Origin: DASPOJ01 sp049790315
GTDB taxonomy: Bacteria; Acidobacteriota; Terriglobia; Acidiferrales; UBA7541
Assembly: GCA_049790315.1 (NCBI GenBank)
Contig: JBAQYV010000012.1
Coordinates: 1-20,919 of the forward strand
Direction: 5' to 3'
Length of the DNA: 20,919 bases
Both the position numbers and the translations under genes were made by a program. Below are positions 1 through 7,673 of this stretch, in pieces; positions within the stretch are counted from its first letter, which is position 1; each line of letters begins with the position of its first letter. Under the pieces are notes generated by a model. The model did not search any database and was not told the DNA's origin. It saw nothing but the letters and a program-made list of their open reading frames with translations.

Positions 1-1388
1 AATTCGTACGGATGCGGGCGCATGCGCACGGCGTCGGCTTCGTTCTTGCGCTTGTAGCCGATGTAGGTTTCGATCAGGTCCTCGGAGAAGACGTCGCCCT
101 TGAGCAGGAATTCGTGATCGGCTTCGAGAGCGGAGAGCGCTTCTTCGAGCGATCCGGGCATCGAGGGCACGGCCTTCATTTCCTCGGGCGAGAGATCGTA
201 AATATCCTTATCGAGCGGCTCGCCGGGATTCAGTTTGTTCAGCACGCCGTCCAGACCGGCCATCAGCATGGCCGCGAAGGCCAGGTACGGATTGGCGCTC
301 GGATCGGGCGGGCGGAACTCGACGCGCTTGGCTTTGGGGCTATTGGAATACATCGGGATGCGGCACGCGGCCGAGCGATTCCGGCGCGAATACGCCAGGT
401 TGACCGGCGCTTCGTAACCCGGCACCAAGCGCTTGTAGCTATTCGTTGTCGGCGCAATGATGGCCGCAAGCGCGCGCGCGTGCTTGAGCAAGCCGCCGAT
501 GTAGTGCAGCGCCATTTCCGAAAGTCCGGCGTAGCGATCTCCGGCGAATAGCGGCGTGCCGCCCTTCCAGATGCTCTGATGCGTGTGCATGCCGCTGCCG
601 TTATCGGCGAAAAGCGGCTTCGGCATGAAGGTGACGGTCTTGCCGTATTTATGGGCGACGTTGCGGATGATGTACTTGTATAGCGTCATGCCGTCGGCCG
701 ATTTCACCAGCGTGTTGAAGCGCTGATCGATTTCGCACTGGCCGCCTGTGGCGACTTCGTGATGATGGCATTCGATGTCGAGACCGCACTGCATCATCAC
801 CTGCACAATTTCGCTGCGCAGATTTTGAAATTGATCGGTGGGCGGAACAGGGAAGTAGCCTTCCTTGTAGCGCGGCCGGTAACCGAGATTCACGCCTTCC
901 TTGCCCGAGTTCCAGCGCCCTTCATCGGAATCGACGAAGTAATAGCTGTGCTGGTGATCGGTATCGAAGCGCACGCTATCGAAGACGAAGAATTCCGATT
1001 CCGCACCGAAGAACGCGGTGTCTCCGACGTGGCTATTCTTCAAATACAGTTCGGCTTTGCGCGCCACCCAGCGGGAGTCGCGTCCGTAGGGCTGCCGCGT
1101 GATCGGATCGATCGCATCGCAGATAATGCAGATGGTCTTGACGTCGCAGAAAGGATCGATGAACGCCGTCTCCGGGTCGGGAATCAGCAGCATGTCGCTT
1201 TCGTTGATCGCCTGCCAGCCGCGGATGCTCGATCCATCGAAGCCGAAGCCTTCTTCGAGCGAGCCCTTGTTCAGTTCCGCGATCGGATAGGTACAGTGCT
1301 GCTGCACACCCGGCAGATCGATGAAGCGCAGATCCACCTGCTTCACGTCGTTCTTGCCTACAAATTCCAACAGCTCCTTAGCATTCAT
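1..1388 (-). CDS. glnA: Glutamine synthetase type I, 3' end outside window
   Basis: Catalyses ATP-dependent amidation of glutamate by ammonium in the cytoplasm. Reading the minus strand from ATG at 1388 gives an open frame of 462 codons running off the window start, close to the usual GSI length of about 470. Recognisable segments include the N-terminal DLRFIDLPGVQQH, FGFDGSSIRGW (residues about 52-62), AESEFFVFD, HHHEVATGGQCEID, the ATP/glutamate-site NGSGMHTHQS, NSYKRLVPGYEAP and EFRPPDPSANPYLAFAA. The segment DIYDLSPEE puts Tyr at residue 397, the position adenylylated by GlnE in enterobacterial GSI-beta, so control by adenylylation is plausible. An AAGGAG ribosome site (1394-1399) lies 5 nt before the ATG. 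The upstream gene on the same strand is a porin; glnB is 2.3 kb away, divergent. Confidence 0.97.
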   Translation of the reverse strand, partial: MNAKELLEFVGKNDVKQVDLRFIDLPGVQQHCTYPIAELNKGSLEEGFGFDGSSIRGWQAINESDMLLIPDPETAFIDPFCDVKTICIICDAIDPITRQPYGRDSRWVARKAELYLKNSHVGDTAFFGAESEFFVFDSVRFDTDHQHSYYFVDSDEGRWNSGKEGVNLGYRPRYKEGYFPVPPTDQFQNLRSEIVQVMMQCGLDIECHHHEVATGGQCEIDQRFNTLVKSADGMTLYKYIIRNVAHKYGKTVTFMPKPLFADNGSGMHTHQSIWKGGTPLFAGDRYAGLSEMALHYIGGLLKHARALAAIIAPTTNSYKRLVPGYEAPVNLAYSRRNRSAACRIPMYSNSPKAKRVEFRPPDPSANPYLAFAAMLMAGLDGVLNKLNPGEPLDKDIYDLSPEEMKAVPSMPGSLEEALSALEADHEFLLKGDVFSEDLIETYIGYKRKNEADAVRMRPHPYE

Positions 1389-1832
1389 TTCGGCTCCTTA
1401 ATCAGTAAGATGAGTGAGATTCATCAGCCAGAAACCAATTCGCAAATGATCGGGCCGCCGCGATGCCGCGCGCATCGCAACCTGCCGCCGCGGGGAGTCG
1501 TGAGGCGATCCTCCCGCACGGCCAAGCGAATCTCGTGTCGCGCACCTGAGACTTCAGGCGCTTCCGGTTGCACCTCCCGGCGCGTTTCATTCGCGCCGTT
1601 CGGGGTCCGGCCGATTCGGAAGAGCCGCAGAACATTCGGAACGCGGTTCCTACGCCCGTCGAAGCCCGAGATCATACAAGCCAGCGCCCGCCTTGGGCAA
1701 CCGCCAGCCGGTGAATTGGCCAGGGCCCCCAATCTGCCGCCGTCGCCGGCATCCGGGAGCCCCTGGCCGATCTTACAAGCACTTCTTAGCTGCTGCTGAT
1801 CGGTACGCGTGGCGTCTTCGTCCCAATTCGAG
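1389..1832. other. Intergenic stretch between porin stop and glnA start
   Basis: This 444-base gap on the leading side of glnA holds no convincing gene; the open frames in it lack ribosome sites and family resemblance. It contains a possible sigma-70-like promoter for glnA (listed separately) and a widely spaced 8-bp inverted repeat, GGCCAGGG at 1718-1725 and CCCTGGCC at 1761-1768, which could fold in the 3' region of the porin transcript but has no T-run. If the promoter is right, the glnA mRNA has an unusually long leader of about 275 nt with no structure I can name. Confidence 0.6.
1671..1700 (-). promoter_or_regulatory. Candidate sigma-70-type promoter for glnA
   Basis: On the minus strand TTGCCC (1700-1695) is separated by 18 bases from TATGAT (1676-1671). 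The -10 matches consensus at 5 of 6 positions and the -35 at 4 of 6. Transcription would start near 1664 and give a leader of about 275 nt before the glnA ATG. No GG-N10-GC sigma-54 signature was seen closer to glnA. Promoter calls by eye in GC-rich DNA are uncertain. Confidence 0.33.
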
Positions 1833-3386
1833 TTACCGTTTGGGTCCGAAGAACGCGATCAGACCGATTGTGATGGTGTTCTGCGATTTCGAGAACCCGT
1901 ACAGCCCTTGTCCGCTACGCGGGTTCAATTCTCCTGCCGGGAACTCGCCGCCTGGTGTAGACGGCCCCGTAATCGCGAACGGTTGGATTGCCGCATTCGT
2001 CAGGCCCGAGCCGGTGTCAGGTGCCTTTACGATGGTGCCCTCCTCGTCATCGTCGAAGTTCGTGCAGCCGTCAACCGAGTCGTAGTTGCAAGCATCGGTA
2101 TTCTCGGGGAACGTGCCGCGCAGGAACATCGGATAGGTGGACCAGTCACGCCGATACTCAAGCCGCCACAGCAGCCCTTCGAGCATTTTGTATTCGAGCG
2201 TGACCGTAATTTCTTTGACCTGTTGCGGAACCAAGTCGCCGTTCACGGCAGGCGGCAGGGCGCTGGACATATCGAAGCCGTTGGCGTCGTCGAACCATTC
2301 AAAGCGATCCGAGAAGGCCCACTTCGGCGTGAATTGGTAGTGGGTCGCGAGCGCGATGCCATACCATGAAACCGCCGGATCATCCGCTGGTCCGAAACCG
2401 TGGCGGTCGTAATCGTAGTTGATGTAGGCGTTGAGTTTGCTCCAGTGGGGGTTGGTCGGCGTCAGCAAAAGCGTCGAGTCGATCAGGTTCAGCCAGCCAC
2501 TGTTTGAGCCGGGATTCGCAGGGCCCGTGTAGTAGTTGATGTTCCAAGTTGCTTTGGACGTCGTCAAAGCGGCGACGAATCCCAGCGTCTTCCCGCTGTT
2601 CAGAGTTGTCGAAACATTATTCCAGCCGTTGACCACCTGCACTCCGGCGGTCCATTTTTTCCCGATCGGCCACGAGGCGCGAACGCCCATGTGGTAGTAG
2701 GGGATCGCCCACGTGAACAGCAGAGAGCGGGAATAGTTCCAGTTGTTGTACGTCTCGATCACTTCGGCGCCCGCGCTGGTCGCGAATTTTCCGAAGTCGA
2801 GCTCGAAGCCCTTGGCCTTGGCTGGTTTCAATTCAAGGTAGGCTTGTTCGACGTACTGAAAACCGTTCGGCTCCTCGCCGCTATTGATGGTTTGGACAGT
2901 GCGGCCGAATCCGAAATCCACCTCGAAGCCGACCGGGTCCGGCGAGTGTGACATCGCGAGTTTTGCGAAATTGAGATCGAACTGATTGGCTTTCGAGTTG
3001 AAGTTGTACAGGTTGTTGTTGTTGAACTGGCTGTAGGTATTCGCCGTATTCCCGGTGACGCCGCCCGGATGGTTGGCGTTCCAAGTGTAGTAGCCATCGA
3101 CTTCACCGGCGAAGTCGATTGGCCCGGCGGACCATGTCGGCGGTGCCGCGGGAGCCGCTGCCGGAGCCGGCGCTGCCGCCGGCGCTGCCGCTGGCGGTGC
3201 GGCTGGTGCCTGTGCTGCCGGCGTCGAAGAACTCGAATCTGGCGCGGTCGTCGCGGCTGGTGTTGTCTGCGCCGCAGGCGCTGGAGAACTCGAGTCCGGT
3301 GTGGCGGGAGCCGTGCTGGTCTGCCCGTGTGCGGCTGCTGACCCCATCAGCAGAAGACCGGAAATTATAAGAATCTTTGAGCGCAT
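1833..3386 (-). CDS. Outer-membrane beta-barrel porin, BBP2/OmpL-like
   Basis: A 517-residue secreted protein predicted to form an outer-membrane channel. Residues 1-21 are a typical signal peptide (MRSK, then a hydrophobic stretch ending SAAAHG). Residues about 22-85 are a Pro/Ala/Ser/Thr-rich linker containing two related APDSSSS-type units. From residue about 90 the sequence alternates aromatic and polar residues as in barrel strands (FAGEVDGYYTWN, FELDFGKFATSAGAEVIE, NAYINYDYDRHG, WRLEYRRDWS), and it ends with the strand NTITIGLIAFFGPKR. The pattern fits the BBP2 (beta-barrel porin-2, OmpL-like) family. An AAGGAGAG ribosome site precedes the ATG at suitable spacing. Its place between glnA and glnB suggests uptake of a nitrogenous solute, but the substrate cannot be read from sequence. 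Other small-solute porin families are possible. Confidence 0.8.
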   Translation of the reverse strand: MRSKILIISGLLLMGSAAAHGQTSTAPATPDSSSPAPAAQTTPAATTAPDSSSSTPAAQAPAAPPAAAPAAAPAPAAAPAAPPTWSAGPIDFAGEVDGYYTWNANHPGGVTGNTANTYSQFNNNNLYNFNSKANQFDLNFAKLAMSHSPDPVGFEVDFGFGRTVQTINSGEEPNGFQYVEQAYLELKPAKAKGFELDFGKFATSAGAEVIETYNNWNYSRSLLFTWAIPYYHMGVRASWPIGKKWTAGVQVVNGWNNVSTTLNSGKTLGFVAALTTSKATWNINYYTGPANPGSNSGWLNLIDSTLLLTPTNPHWSKLNAYINYDYDRHGFGPADDPAVSWYGIALATHYQFTPKWAFSDRFEWFDDANGFDMSSALPPAVNGDLVPQQVKEITVTLEYKMLEGLLWRLEYRRDWSTYPMFLRGTFPENTDACNYDSVDGCTNFDDDEEGTIVKAPDTGSGLTNAAIQPFAITGPSTPGGEFPAGELNPRSGQGLYGFSKSQNTITIGLIAFFGPKR

Positions 3387-3553
3387 AGGTTCGTGCTCTC
3401 CTTTTTATTTTTTACTTATGCCTACCGACTGAATGAACCCCGGTTCACCCACTACGTCGTGAGGGCACCGACTCTACCCTTGACTCTTTTCGATGGGAAA
3501 CGGAAAATTTCAATCAGCCGGATGCAAAATTCCCGGTTTCACCTGGTTCATCA

Positions 3554-3569
3554 TGGCACGCTGTTTTCA
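3554..3569 (+). promoter_or_regulatory. Candidate sigma-54 promoter for glnB
   Basis: TGGCACG (3554-3560), four bases, then TTTCA (3565-3569) matches the sigma-54 consensus TGGCACG-N4-TTGCA at every consensus position except the G of the -12 GC pair. The spacing is exact. Transcription would start near 3580, about 150 nt before glnB. Sigma-54 control of glnB is common in Proteobacteria. The missing G lowers confidence because that position is highly conserved. Confidence 0.4.
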
Positions 3570-3579
3570 TAACAGCTAC

Positions 3580-3599
3580 TTTAGCCCCGAGGTGCTAAA
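3580..3599 (+). repeat. Inverted repeat in the presumed glnB leader
   Basis: TTTAGC (3580-3585) and GCTAAA (3594-3599) form a 6-bp stem. An inner CC/GG pair reached through one C-T mismatch extends it. It lies at the predicted sigma-54 start point, so it could be a 5' stabilising hairpin or an operator. There is no T-run to suggest a terminator. Confidence 0.35.
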
Positions 3600-3730
3600 A
3601 GAGGCATAAACACCGCATAAGTATTTTATCAAGCTCGTCAATTTGGCCGGGTTCGTGGACAATACAGGCGCGCCGGCGCCCCCTCGTACGCTTGGGCGGT
3701 TTTGGCCTAGAAATAAGAAAGGTGTGATGC

Positions 3731-4069
3731 ATGAAAAAAATTGAAGCGATCATTCAGCCTTCCAAATTGGATTCCGTGAAAGAGGCCCTGATCGCGATCG
3801 GCGTCGAAGGCATGACGGCATCCGAAGTCCGAGGACACGGCCGGCAGAAGGGCCACCGCGAAGTGTACCGTGGCCGCGAATATAATGTGGATTTGCTTCC
3901 CAAGGTGAAGCTCGAAGTCGTCGTTTCCGACGCGCGCGTGGATGAAGTTGTTCGCGCGCTCTCAGCCGCGGCGCGCACCGGCCGCATCGGCGACGGCAAA
4001 ATTTTCGTTTACAATCTGGAAGAAGTGATTCGCATCCGCAATGACGACCGTGGGGAATCGGCCTTGTGA
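3731..4069 (+). CDS. glnB: Nitrogen regulatory protein P-II
   Basis: A 112-residue P-II signalling protein, the standard length. It reports 2-oxoglutarate, ATP/ADP and (through uridylylation) glutamine status to targets such as adenylyltransferase, NtrB-type kinases and ammonium channels. The T-loop GREYNVDLLPK carries Tyr51, the uridylylation site. GHGRQKGH (35-42) and the C-terminal TGRIGDGKIFV (nucleotide-binding B-loop) are intact. Asp54 in the T-loop favours GlnB over GlnK. The ATG follows GAAAGG (3717-3722) by 8 nt. The stop overlaps the start of the next gene in the arrangement GTGA, so the siroheme gene is probably translationally coupled to it. No amt gene is in view. Confidence 0.97.
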   Translation: MKKIEAIIQPSKLDSVKEALIAIGVEGMTASEVRGHGRQKGHREVYRGREYNVDLLPKVKLEVVVSDARVDEVVRALSAAARTGRIGDGKIFVYNLEEVIRIRNDDRGESAL

Positions 4070-4731
4070 CCAAACGCGTGGAGCGCGGTGCGTCCGAGCC
4101 GCCGGGTCTGTTCCCGCTGTTTTTGAAGCTGACGGGGCGGCGATGTCTGGTAGTGGGCGCGGGCGCGATCGCGGAATCGAAGATTGAGAGTTTGTTGCGC
4201 GCCGGTGCGCGGGTGAAAGTTGTGGCGCCTGAGGCCACGGAGAAAGTCCAGGGTTGGGCGCGCGCGAAGCAAATCGTCTGGCGTGAGCGCGCGTACCGCA
4301 CCGCGGATATGGGCGGCTCGTTTATGGTGATTGCAGCGACGTCGTCCAGCAAGTTGCACCGGGCGATTTTTCGGCAAGCGCGCCGCGATGGAATTCTGTG
4401 CAACGCGGTGGACGATCCGCCGAATTGCGATTTCTATTATCCGGCTGTCGTGCGCCGGGGTTCGTTGCAAATCGCGATATCGACTGGCGGCGAGAGCCCT
4501 TCGCTGGCCGCGCGGCTGCGCGCTGAGCTTGAGCGGCAATTCGGTCCGGAGTATGGCCCGTGGGTGAAGCGCCTTGGCCGAGAGCGCGCGGGGATTTTGC
4601 GGCGTGTGCTCGATCCGGCTATGAAGCGTAACGTTTTGCATCGTCAGTCCAGCGCCGCGGAGTTTCGAGCGTTTCGCCGCGGCAAATCGACGCCCGTGCG
4701 ATCGAAGCAGGCGCACCCGCCGAACCGGTAG
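4066..4731 (+). CDS. Precorrin-2 dehydrogenase / sirohydrochlorin ferrochelatase (Met8/CysG-N type)
   Basis: Oxidises precorrin-2 with NAD to sirohydrochlorin and, in bifunctional members, inserts iron to give siroheme. The 221-residue protein matches the CysG N-terminal module: RRCLVVGAGAIAESK (25-39) is the dinucleotide-binding loop, CNAVDDPPNCDFYYP contains Asp116 at the place of the catalytic Asp of CysG and Met8p, and ISTGGESPSLAARLR is the conserved Ser/Gly segment. The last 40 or so residues are basic and not part of the core. It starts with GTG at 4066, overlapping the glnB stop. It lacks the methyltransferase half of E. coli CysG; that activity is supplied by cobA at 7674. Coupling to P-II suggests a role in siroheme supply for nitrite reduction, which is inference. 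Confidence 0.92.
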   Translation: MTKRVERGASEPPGLFPLFLKLTGRRCLVVGAGAIAESKIESLLRAGARVKVVAPEATEKVQGWARAKQIVWRERAYRTADMGGSFMVIAATSSSKLHRAIFRQARRDGILCNAVDDPPNCDFYYPAVVRRGSLQIAISTGGESPSLAARLRAELERQFGPEYGPWVKRLGRERAGILRRVLDPAMKRNVLHRQSSAAEFRAFRRGKSTPVRSKQAHPPNR

Positions 4732-4815
4732 AATCATCCGGACGGACCGAGGCACGAAATGCGCCGCGCGACCGTTTGAAGCAGTGCGCTCCGCGCAGAT
4801 CGGGAAAGCGACTTC

Positions 4816-6024
4816 ATGCTGAAGCTCGAAGACATCAAGAATGCGCGCGGACGAATCCGGGATTCGATTCTGGTGACGCCATGCGCGCGCTCCGAAACGT
4901 TTTCGGAGATGACCGGCAACGATGTTTTTCTGAAGCTTGAGAATTTGCAACGCACCGGCTCCTACAAAGAACGCGGCGCGCTGAATCGCATCCTTACGCT
5001 GACGGAAGAGGAACGCCGTCGCGGATTGATCGCGGCATCGGCAGGGAATCACGCGCAGGCGGTTTCGTATCACGCCACGCGGCGCGGAATCCCCGCGCAG
5101 ATTTGCATGCCGCTCGCGACGCCCCTCAACAAGGTGATGGCTACGCGGAGCTTCGGCGCCGAAGTGATTCTGCATGGCGCGAATTACGACGAAGCCTACG
5201 ATGAAGCGCTGCGCCGCTCGATCGAGCAGAATCTGACGCTGATCCATCCGTTCGACGATCTCGCCGTGATCGCGGGACAAGGCACATTGGGTCTCGAGCT
5301 GCTCGAGCAGCAGCCCGACATCGAGGCTGTGATCACCGCGATCGGCGGCGGCGGTTTGATCAGCGGAGTAGCCTGCGTCCTGAAGCACGCGCGTCCCGAT
5401 ATTCGCGTGATCGGCGTACAAACTGCGCGCCTCGCGTCGATGAAGGCCGCGGTTGAGCACGGCAAGCTCGTGACGCTGCCAGTCGCGACGACTCTTGCCG
5501 ATGGAATCGCTGTTCGCCGTGCCGGCGAACTTACATTTCCGCTGGTGCAGAAATACGTCGACGATATCGTCACGGTGGAAGAGGAAGAGATCGCCAGCGC
5601 CATCCTCCTGCTGCTTGAGCGCGAAAAAATTCTGGCCGAAGGCGCCGGCGCTGTCCCGCTCGCCGCATTGCTGAACGGCAAAACGAAACTTTCCGGCAAG
5701 CGCGTGGCGATCATCGTCTCCGGCGGCAATCTCGACGTCACGATTCTTTCGCGCATCATCGAGCGCGGCCTTGTGCAAGACGGCCGTATGATTCGTTTGC
5801 GCATTCATCTGCCCGATTATCCCGGCGCGCTGCATCGTCTTACGGGCGTGCTGTCCGAGCACCGCACGAACATTGTGGCTTCGTCGTACGATCGCGCCTA
5901 CTACGGCGTAAATTTCGGCGACACCGCCATCGACCTTACGATGGAAACGCGCGGCGCCGAGCATGTGGCCGCGCTGTTGAAGGCGCTCACCGAAGCCGGC
6001 TACGTCTTCGATCGCATCACCTGA
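4816..6024 (+). CDS. ilvA: Threonine ammonia-lyase with C-terminal ACT domain
   Basis: A PLP enzyme that deaminates threonine to 2-oxobutyrate, the first step to isoleucine. The 402-residue protein has the PLP lysine at residue 51 in GSYKERGALNR, the phosphate-binding GGGGLISG at about 177-184, SAGNHAQAVSYHA near residue 75, and a single ACT domain from about 325 to the end (RLRIHLPDYPGALHRLTGV). This is the short one-ACT form rather than the two-ACT IlvA of E. coli. The ACT domain may confer feedback control. The start follows a weak GGGAA site; no better start is visible. It lies 84 nt after the siroheme gene on the same strand and may be cotranscribed. Confidence 0.95.
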   Translation: MLKLEDIKNARGRIRDSILVTPCARSETFSEMTGNDVFLKLENLQRTGSYKERGALNRILTLTEEERRRGLIAASAGNHAQAVSYHATRRGIPAQICMPLATPLNKVMATRSFGAEVILHGANYDEAYDEALRRSIEQNLTLIHPFDDLAVIAGQGTLGLELLEQQPDIEAVITAIGGGGLISGVACVLKHARPDIRVIGVQTARLASMKAAVEHGKLVTLPVATTLADGIAVRRAGELTFPLVQKYVDDIVTVEEEEIASAILLLLEREKILAEGAGAVPLAALLNGKTKLSGKRVAIIVSGGNLDVTILSRIIERGLVQDGRMIRLRIHLPDYPGALHRLTGVLSEHRTNIVASSYDRAYYGVNFGDTAIDLTMETRGAEHVAALLKALTEAGYVFDRIT

Positions 6025-6221
6025 TCCGCTCGACATAGGTAGCGAAACACCGAGCATCGAACATGGGACGGTTCCATGCGTCCGGCGTTGAATGCTGCGC
6101 GGCCGGGCGAAGTTGACCTCACGTGCCTGTCGCGCGCGAAATTGGGGTACTATCAGCCGCACCATCGCCGCAATGACCACTAAGTGAAATTGAGCGGAGC
6201 GCAGATTTCGAGGAGGCCGCT

Positions 6222-6992
6222 ATGCGTATTTGGGGAAATATAGTTCTGAACGTCGGCATTCTTTTCTTGCTCCTGTTCGGACTCGCGGAGTTCGGCGGCG
6301 GGCATCTGGGAGTAGTACCGTTTTTCGTCGCGGGACTTCTGATTTTCATGGGCGCGAAACTCCGTGCGTCCGGAAAGGGAATTGTGCAAGCGAATCCCGC
6401 GGAATCGGAGGGGCATTTGGGCTCGGCTGTAGCGACGGCATTGAGCCAACCCGCCGCACCCGCGGCGCAATTTTCCACCGTGGAGCTGCCACTAACGCCG
6501 GAGGTTGCGGCCTTGATCGCCGCCCAGAGCGCGCGCGGTCAACGGCTGCTACTTTACGTCGTCGCCGGATTCCTAGTGTTTTTCGTCGTGCTGGGTGTTG
6601 TTCTGGATGTTGTAAATGCCGCGCCGGGTCAAGGGCAGACTCTCGCGTTGCTGCTTGGTGGTATCGGCGTAGCCGCCGCAGTCATGATCTACGGAATTTC
6701 CTGGTTGACCACGCGGAAGCCAGTACGTCGCGACCTACGCGGGACGACGTATCTACGAACCACGGGCCCCGTGAAAGTAGTTCCGATATCGACCGGAGCG
6801 ATGCTACGCCTCGCCGACCGCGCGTTCTTGATCGACCGCCGATACGGCATGGCCCAGCTCAGCACTCTGGGCTGGGGAACAGTGGACTACAGCCCACACG
6901 GACACGTAATCCTGGGCGCTTGGGACAACCAAGGCCGACCCGTCTATTGCTTGCCGGGATATGCTGCCGGAATCGGCGTCGGCCTCGGCTAA
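6222..6992 (+). CDS. Unrecognised four-helix membrane protein
   Basis: A 256-residue protein I cannot assign to a family. Hydrophobic segments at about 5-23, 28-46, 108-130 and 140-162 suggest two pairs of membrane helices separated by a Pro/Ala-rich loop (about 50-107). The C-terminal region (165-256) is soluble, with DLRGTTYLRTTGPVKVVPI and LIDRRYGMAQLSTLGWGTVDYSPHGHVILGAWD parts (read here as separate pieces), ending in a Gly-rich tail. A strong GAGGAGG ribosome site lies a few bases before the ATG. It stands alone, 197 nt after ilvA and convergent with the next gene. Function unknown. Confidence 0.75.
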   Translation: MRIWGNIVLNVGILFLLLFGLAEFGGGHLGVVPFFVAGLLIFMGAKLRASGKGIVQANPAESEGHLGSAVATALSQPAAPAAQFSTVELPLTPEVAALIAAQSARGQRLLLYVVAGFLVFFVVLGVVLDVVNAAPGQGQTLALLLGGIGVAAAVMIYGISWLTTRKPVRRDLRGTTYLRTTGPVKVVPISTGAMLRLADRAFLIDRRYGMAQLSTLGWGTVDYSPHGHVILGAWDNQGRPVYCLPGYAAGIGVGLG

Positions 6993-7016
6993 CTGGAAGG
7001 CGCGCTTACTTCCAGT
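6992..7016. terminator. Inverted repeat after membrane-protein gene
   Basis: ACTGGAAG (6992-6999) and CTTCCAGT (7009-7016) make a perfect 8-bp stem with a 9-base loop right at the stop codon, in the gap between two convergent genes. It may act as a bidirectional transcript end, but it lacks a T-run, so a Rho-independent role is doubtful. Confidence 0.3.
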
Positions 7017-7071
7017 GCGCACTCGACTGCTCGCAGGTGGAATATGCGTCCGGAAGTCTGGCGCGCAAAAG

Positions 7072-7362
7072 TCACGGTTTTGTGTTGGCGTAGGCGGCTT
7101 TTGCCGCCGCGCTCACTTCGTTGCTGGCTTGAACAAGCAAGTTCTTGGCATTTGTGGCGTGATTGTTCATGTCATAGCTGTTGATCGTCTGCGACACGCT
7201 GAGTTTGTTCCATGCATCCGCGATGTACGTCTGAGCCGCGGCCAGGTTCGGACTGATCTTGGAATTGACGTCCTGAATGGGTTTGGTTTGCGCGTACGAT
7301 ATACCGACGCAGAGAAGCGCCACCACGAAAGCAACTCGAACTATTGACCCCGTTCGTATCAT
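7072..7362 (-). CDS. Small secreted helical protein of unknown function
   Basis: A 96-residue protein with a clear signal peptide (basic MIRTGSIVR, hydrophobic core, probable cleavage after SYA at residue 24), leaving about 72 residues. The mature part is polar and helix-prone, rich in Ala, Asn and Ser (for example NLLVQASNEVSAAAKAAYA). No cysteine remains in the mature part and no family is recognised. A GGAGG ribosome site lies about 5 nt before the ATG, and a plausible promoter lies upstream at 7421-7449. It is monocistronic and divergent from cobA. Confidence 0.75.
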   Translation of the reverse strand: MIRTGSIVRVAFVVALLCVGISYAQTKPIQDVNSKISPNLAAAQTYIADAWNKLSVSQTINSYDMNNHATNAKNLLVQASNEVSAAAKAAYANTKP

Positions 7363-7420
7363 AAGTCCTCCATCAGATTTACTGGTCGGAATTCCGAAAT
7401 CTCAAACGAAGAGTGGCGGG

Positions 7421-7449
7421 AATATACATCCCGTCGCCTCTGTGCGCAA
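7421..7449 (-). promoter_or_regulatory. Candidate promoter of the small secreted protein gene
   Basis: Minus-strand TTGCGC (7449-7444), a 17-base spacer, then TATATT (7426-7421). The -10 matches 5 of 6 and the -35 3 of 6 consensus positions. The start would fall near 7414, giving a leader of about 50 nt. Confidence 0.42.
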
Positions 7450-7520
7450 TGGCAGGAGCACAAATTCGCACCCGGCCGGCGAGACTCCTGATCGTCCTCT
7501 GGCGTAACGACTTTGCAGCG

Positions 7521-7565
7521 CTATTCGTAGCGAAGCGCGACAACGGGATCGAGCCACGTGGCCTC
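7521..7565 (-). pseudogene. Possible C-terminal remnant of a MacB/ADOP-like ABC permease
   Basis: Reading the minus strand, codons from 7565 to the stop at 7521-7523 give EATWLDPVVALRYE followed by a stop. From family knowledge this resembles the usual C-terminus of acidobacterial MacB-like permeases, where the last membrane helix is followed by a short ...DPxVALRYE tail. Upstream codons in the same frame no longer resemble the permease. It is therefore best read as the last 14 codons left after a deletion. The match is short, so chance cannot be excluded. Confidence 0.42.
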
Positions 7566-7673
7566 TGAAAATAGAGGGGAAGCTCGATCGCGGACCGGTC
7601 GCGCCGCGGCGTGACTCGCGTCGCCGCTTTTTCTCATGAGCGGCGCGCGCTAAGGTGCTAGCATAGATTCATC

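Larger units (their letters stand above)
3387..3730. other. Divergent intergenic region between porin and glnB
   Basis: This 344-base region must carry promoters for both the porin (minus) and glnB (plus). It contains a sigma-54-like site, a stem-forming sequence just downstream of it (both listed separately), and a palindrome TGAACC-CC-GGTTCA at 3434-3447 with a further GGTTCA at 3545-3550. The repeated GGTTCA/TGAACC half-sites could bind a regulator of the porin gene, but this is only pattern matching. No coding sequence is apparent. Confidence 0.55.
7363..7673. other. Divergent intergenic region before cobA
   Basis: This 311-base gap carries the promoter of the small secreted gene, a possible 3' scrap of a permease gene on the minus strand (7521-7565), and the upstream region of cobA. 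I see no complete gene in it. Confidence 0.55.

Noticed and set aside
1424..1732. 102-codon minus-strand ORF upstream of glnA
   Set aside because: Arg/Pro/Gly-rich translation, no ribosome site, no similarity; it overlaps the likely glnA leader.
6113..6153. TTGACC and TACTAT as promoter of the membrane-protein gene
   Set aside because: The spacer is 29 bases, too long for a sigma-70-type promoter.
4009..6180. 723-codon open frame on the minus strand
   Set aside because: It is opposite the siroheme gene and ilvA, which have clear motifs; the Arg/His/Ala-rich translation is typical of a GC-rich antisense frame.
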